DNA from: a virus
Strand: one strand, 5' to 3'
DNA: 20,433 nucleotides
Virus record (IMG/VR): IMGVR_UViG_3300021197_000248
Location: 1-20,433 of that record
Part shown: positions 19,773 to 20,433 of the stretch, piece by piece
How positions within the stretch are numbered: position 1 is the first letter of the stretch
Layout of the letters: each line of letters begins with the position of its first letter
The notes under the pieces: model-generated
Seen by the model: only the letters and a program-made list of their open reading frames with translations
Databases searched by the model: none
Told to the model about the DNA's origin: nothing
Position numbers and translations under genes: made by a program

Positions 19773-20433
19773 ACATGAACAGAGATGAGTTTTTATCAAA
19801 CTCTTGAGCGTGCTGCATATATAACGCTCGTAGTCTAGGGTTGAACGACACCCCGTGATATTGAGACCGCTTCCCAGCCGCGCGTGTTTTTTCAGACCTT
19901 TGTAGAGTCTCATAAGTTATGGGGTACTCTGGATGATCTGCATTATATTCCCGTATTAGATCAAATACTTTACTGTTATCGTCACCGCTAAAGTAATTGC
20001 GGAAGTACCGATCTAACAGCTTTTTCCTGCGGTCTACGGTTGCGCGTGACGCACCTTTTAGCACTGAGTTCTTTTCGAGCTGATAAGAATATCCTGCGGG
20101 TGCAAAGCCGAAAAACTGTAGCCCCAAATGCATCGGGTGCAGATCTTCTATTACTTTGTCTCCGCCTACAGTTCTAACCCCTTCATTAGCATAGCGCAAA
20201 GATTTCATACCGTTTTTAACCGCGGCAGGCATCATGGCTTCGGTGCCTCTGTAAAATTCACCTTCACCAAATAGTTTAGCCCCCCGCTCTATCTGCGCTA
20301 CGATACCAACAAGAGGGCCTCCACCATACTCTAGTGCTTGATACAGAAGTGGGTTGTCACTACGTATAAACGTGTCCCTAAATAGCAGTTCCCCAAGCCC
20401 GACACGCCCTGCGAAATTGACACCAGTTACGTA
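19771..20433 (-). CDS. C-terminal part of a PLxRFG-type large virion protein (5' end outside window)
   Basis: The minus-strand frame is open from base 20433 to the TAA at 19773-19771, giving 220 residues; the Met pair at 20235 is internal, as the frame continues upstream without stop. The segment GVNFAGRVGLGELLFRDTF (about 4-22), then MPAAVKNGMKSLRYANEGVR and TVGGDKVIEDLHP, then FFGFAPAGYSYQLEKNSVLK and DRRKKLLDRYFRNYF, and finally ETLQRSEKTRAAG with a C-terminal HGVSFNPRLRALY, fit my memory of the end of PLxRFG-domain proteins. These are several-thousand-residue polyvalent proteins of podovirus-like phages, probably injected with the DNA. No palindrome of the GTTAGC family is seen here. Confidence 0.65.
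   Translation of the reverse strand, partial: YVTGVNFAGRVGLGELLFRDTFIRSDNPLLYQALEYGGGPLVGIVAQIERGAKLFGEGEFYRGTEAMMPAAVKNGMKSLRYANEGVRTVGGDKVIEDLHPMHLGLQFFGFAPAGYSYQLEKNSVLKGASRATVDRRKKLLDRYFRNYFSGDDNSKVFDLIREYNADHPEYPITYETLQRSEKTRAAGKRSQYHGVSFNPRLRALYMQHAQEFDKNSSLFM

Overview
The window reads as the early or replication region of a tailed bacteriophage with moderate GC. Genes are packed with ATGA, TGATG or TAATG junctions and almost all have a GGAG-type ribosome site. Recognisable products are phage replication and recombination enzymes: family A DNA polymerase, primase-helicase, SNF2-type helicase, VRR-NUC nuclease, RecB/Cas4-like nuclease and a candidate ssDNA-binding protein. No integrase, tRNA or CRISPR is visible. 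A Gram-negative host is likely but not shown; the phage species cannot be named from this sequence alone.

Layout. (1) 1-310: the end of a plus-strand gene and a strong terminator. (2) 311-1046: about 740 bases without a gene. They hold a three-copy repeat block (339-560), a symmetric array of GGAACATT/AATGTTCC repeats around an AT-rich core (583-947, a candidate replication origin or operator region), and a near-consensus sigma70 promoter (985-1013). (3) 1047-5912: small early genes and a three-gene set comprising a phage protein of the MoxR-associated type (possibly DUF3150), a MoxR-like AAA+ ATPase and a VWA protein with an HExxH motif. Four very short genes lie within or beside this set. 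(4) 5905-10801: mostly uncharacterised small genes, with a DnaJ-type zinc finger protein, a VRR-NUC, a winged-helix-like protein and a DUF6378-like protein. (5) 10716-19699: the replication core of PolA, nuclease, HNH-like basic protein, SNF2 helicase, an unknown conserved phage protein, an HTH protein, the ssDNA-binding candidate and the primase-helicase. It ends at a strong terminator at 19744-19772. (6) 19771-20433, minus strand: the C-terminal part of a very large virion-type protein of the PLxRFG kind, transcribed convergently.

The most unusual signal is a dispersed 18-bp palindrome, GTTAGC-N6-GCTAAC. It has 12 exact copies, one exact copy with a 5-base spacer, and nine one-mismatch copies, while far fewer than one would be expected by chance. 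Copies occur in noncoding DNA and inside about 15 unrelated genes. They use both reading frames that avoid an in-frame TAG, so the DNA (or RNA hairpin) is what is conserved, not a peptide. They are densest around the origin-like region and thin out with distance. A phage-wide binding site (stoperator-like, partition, origin or packaging related), an RNA hairpin signal, or a selfish palindromic element are the main options.
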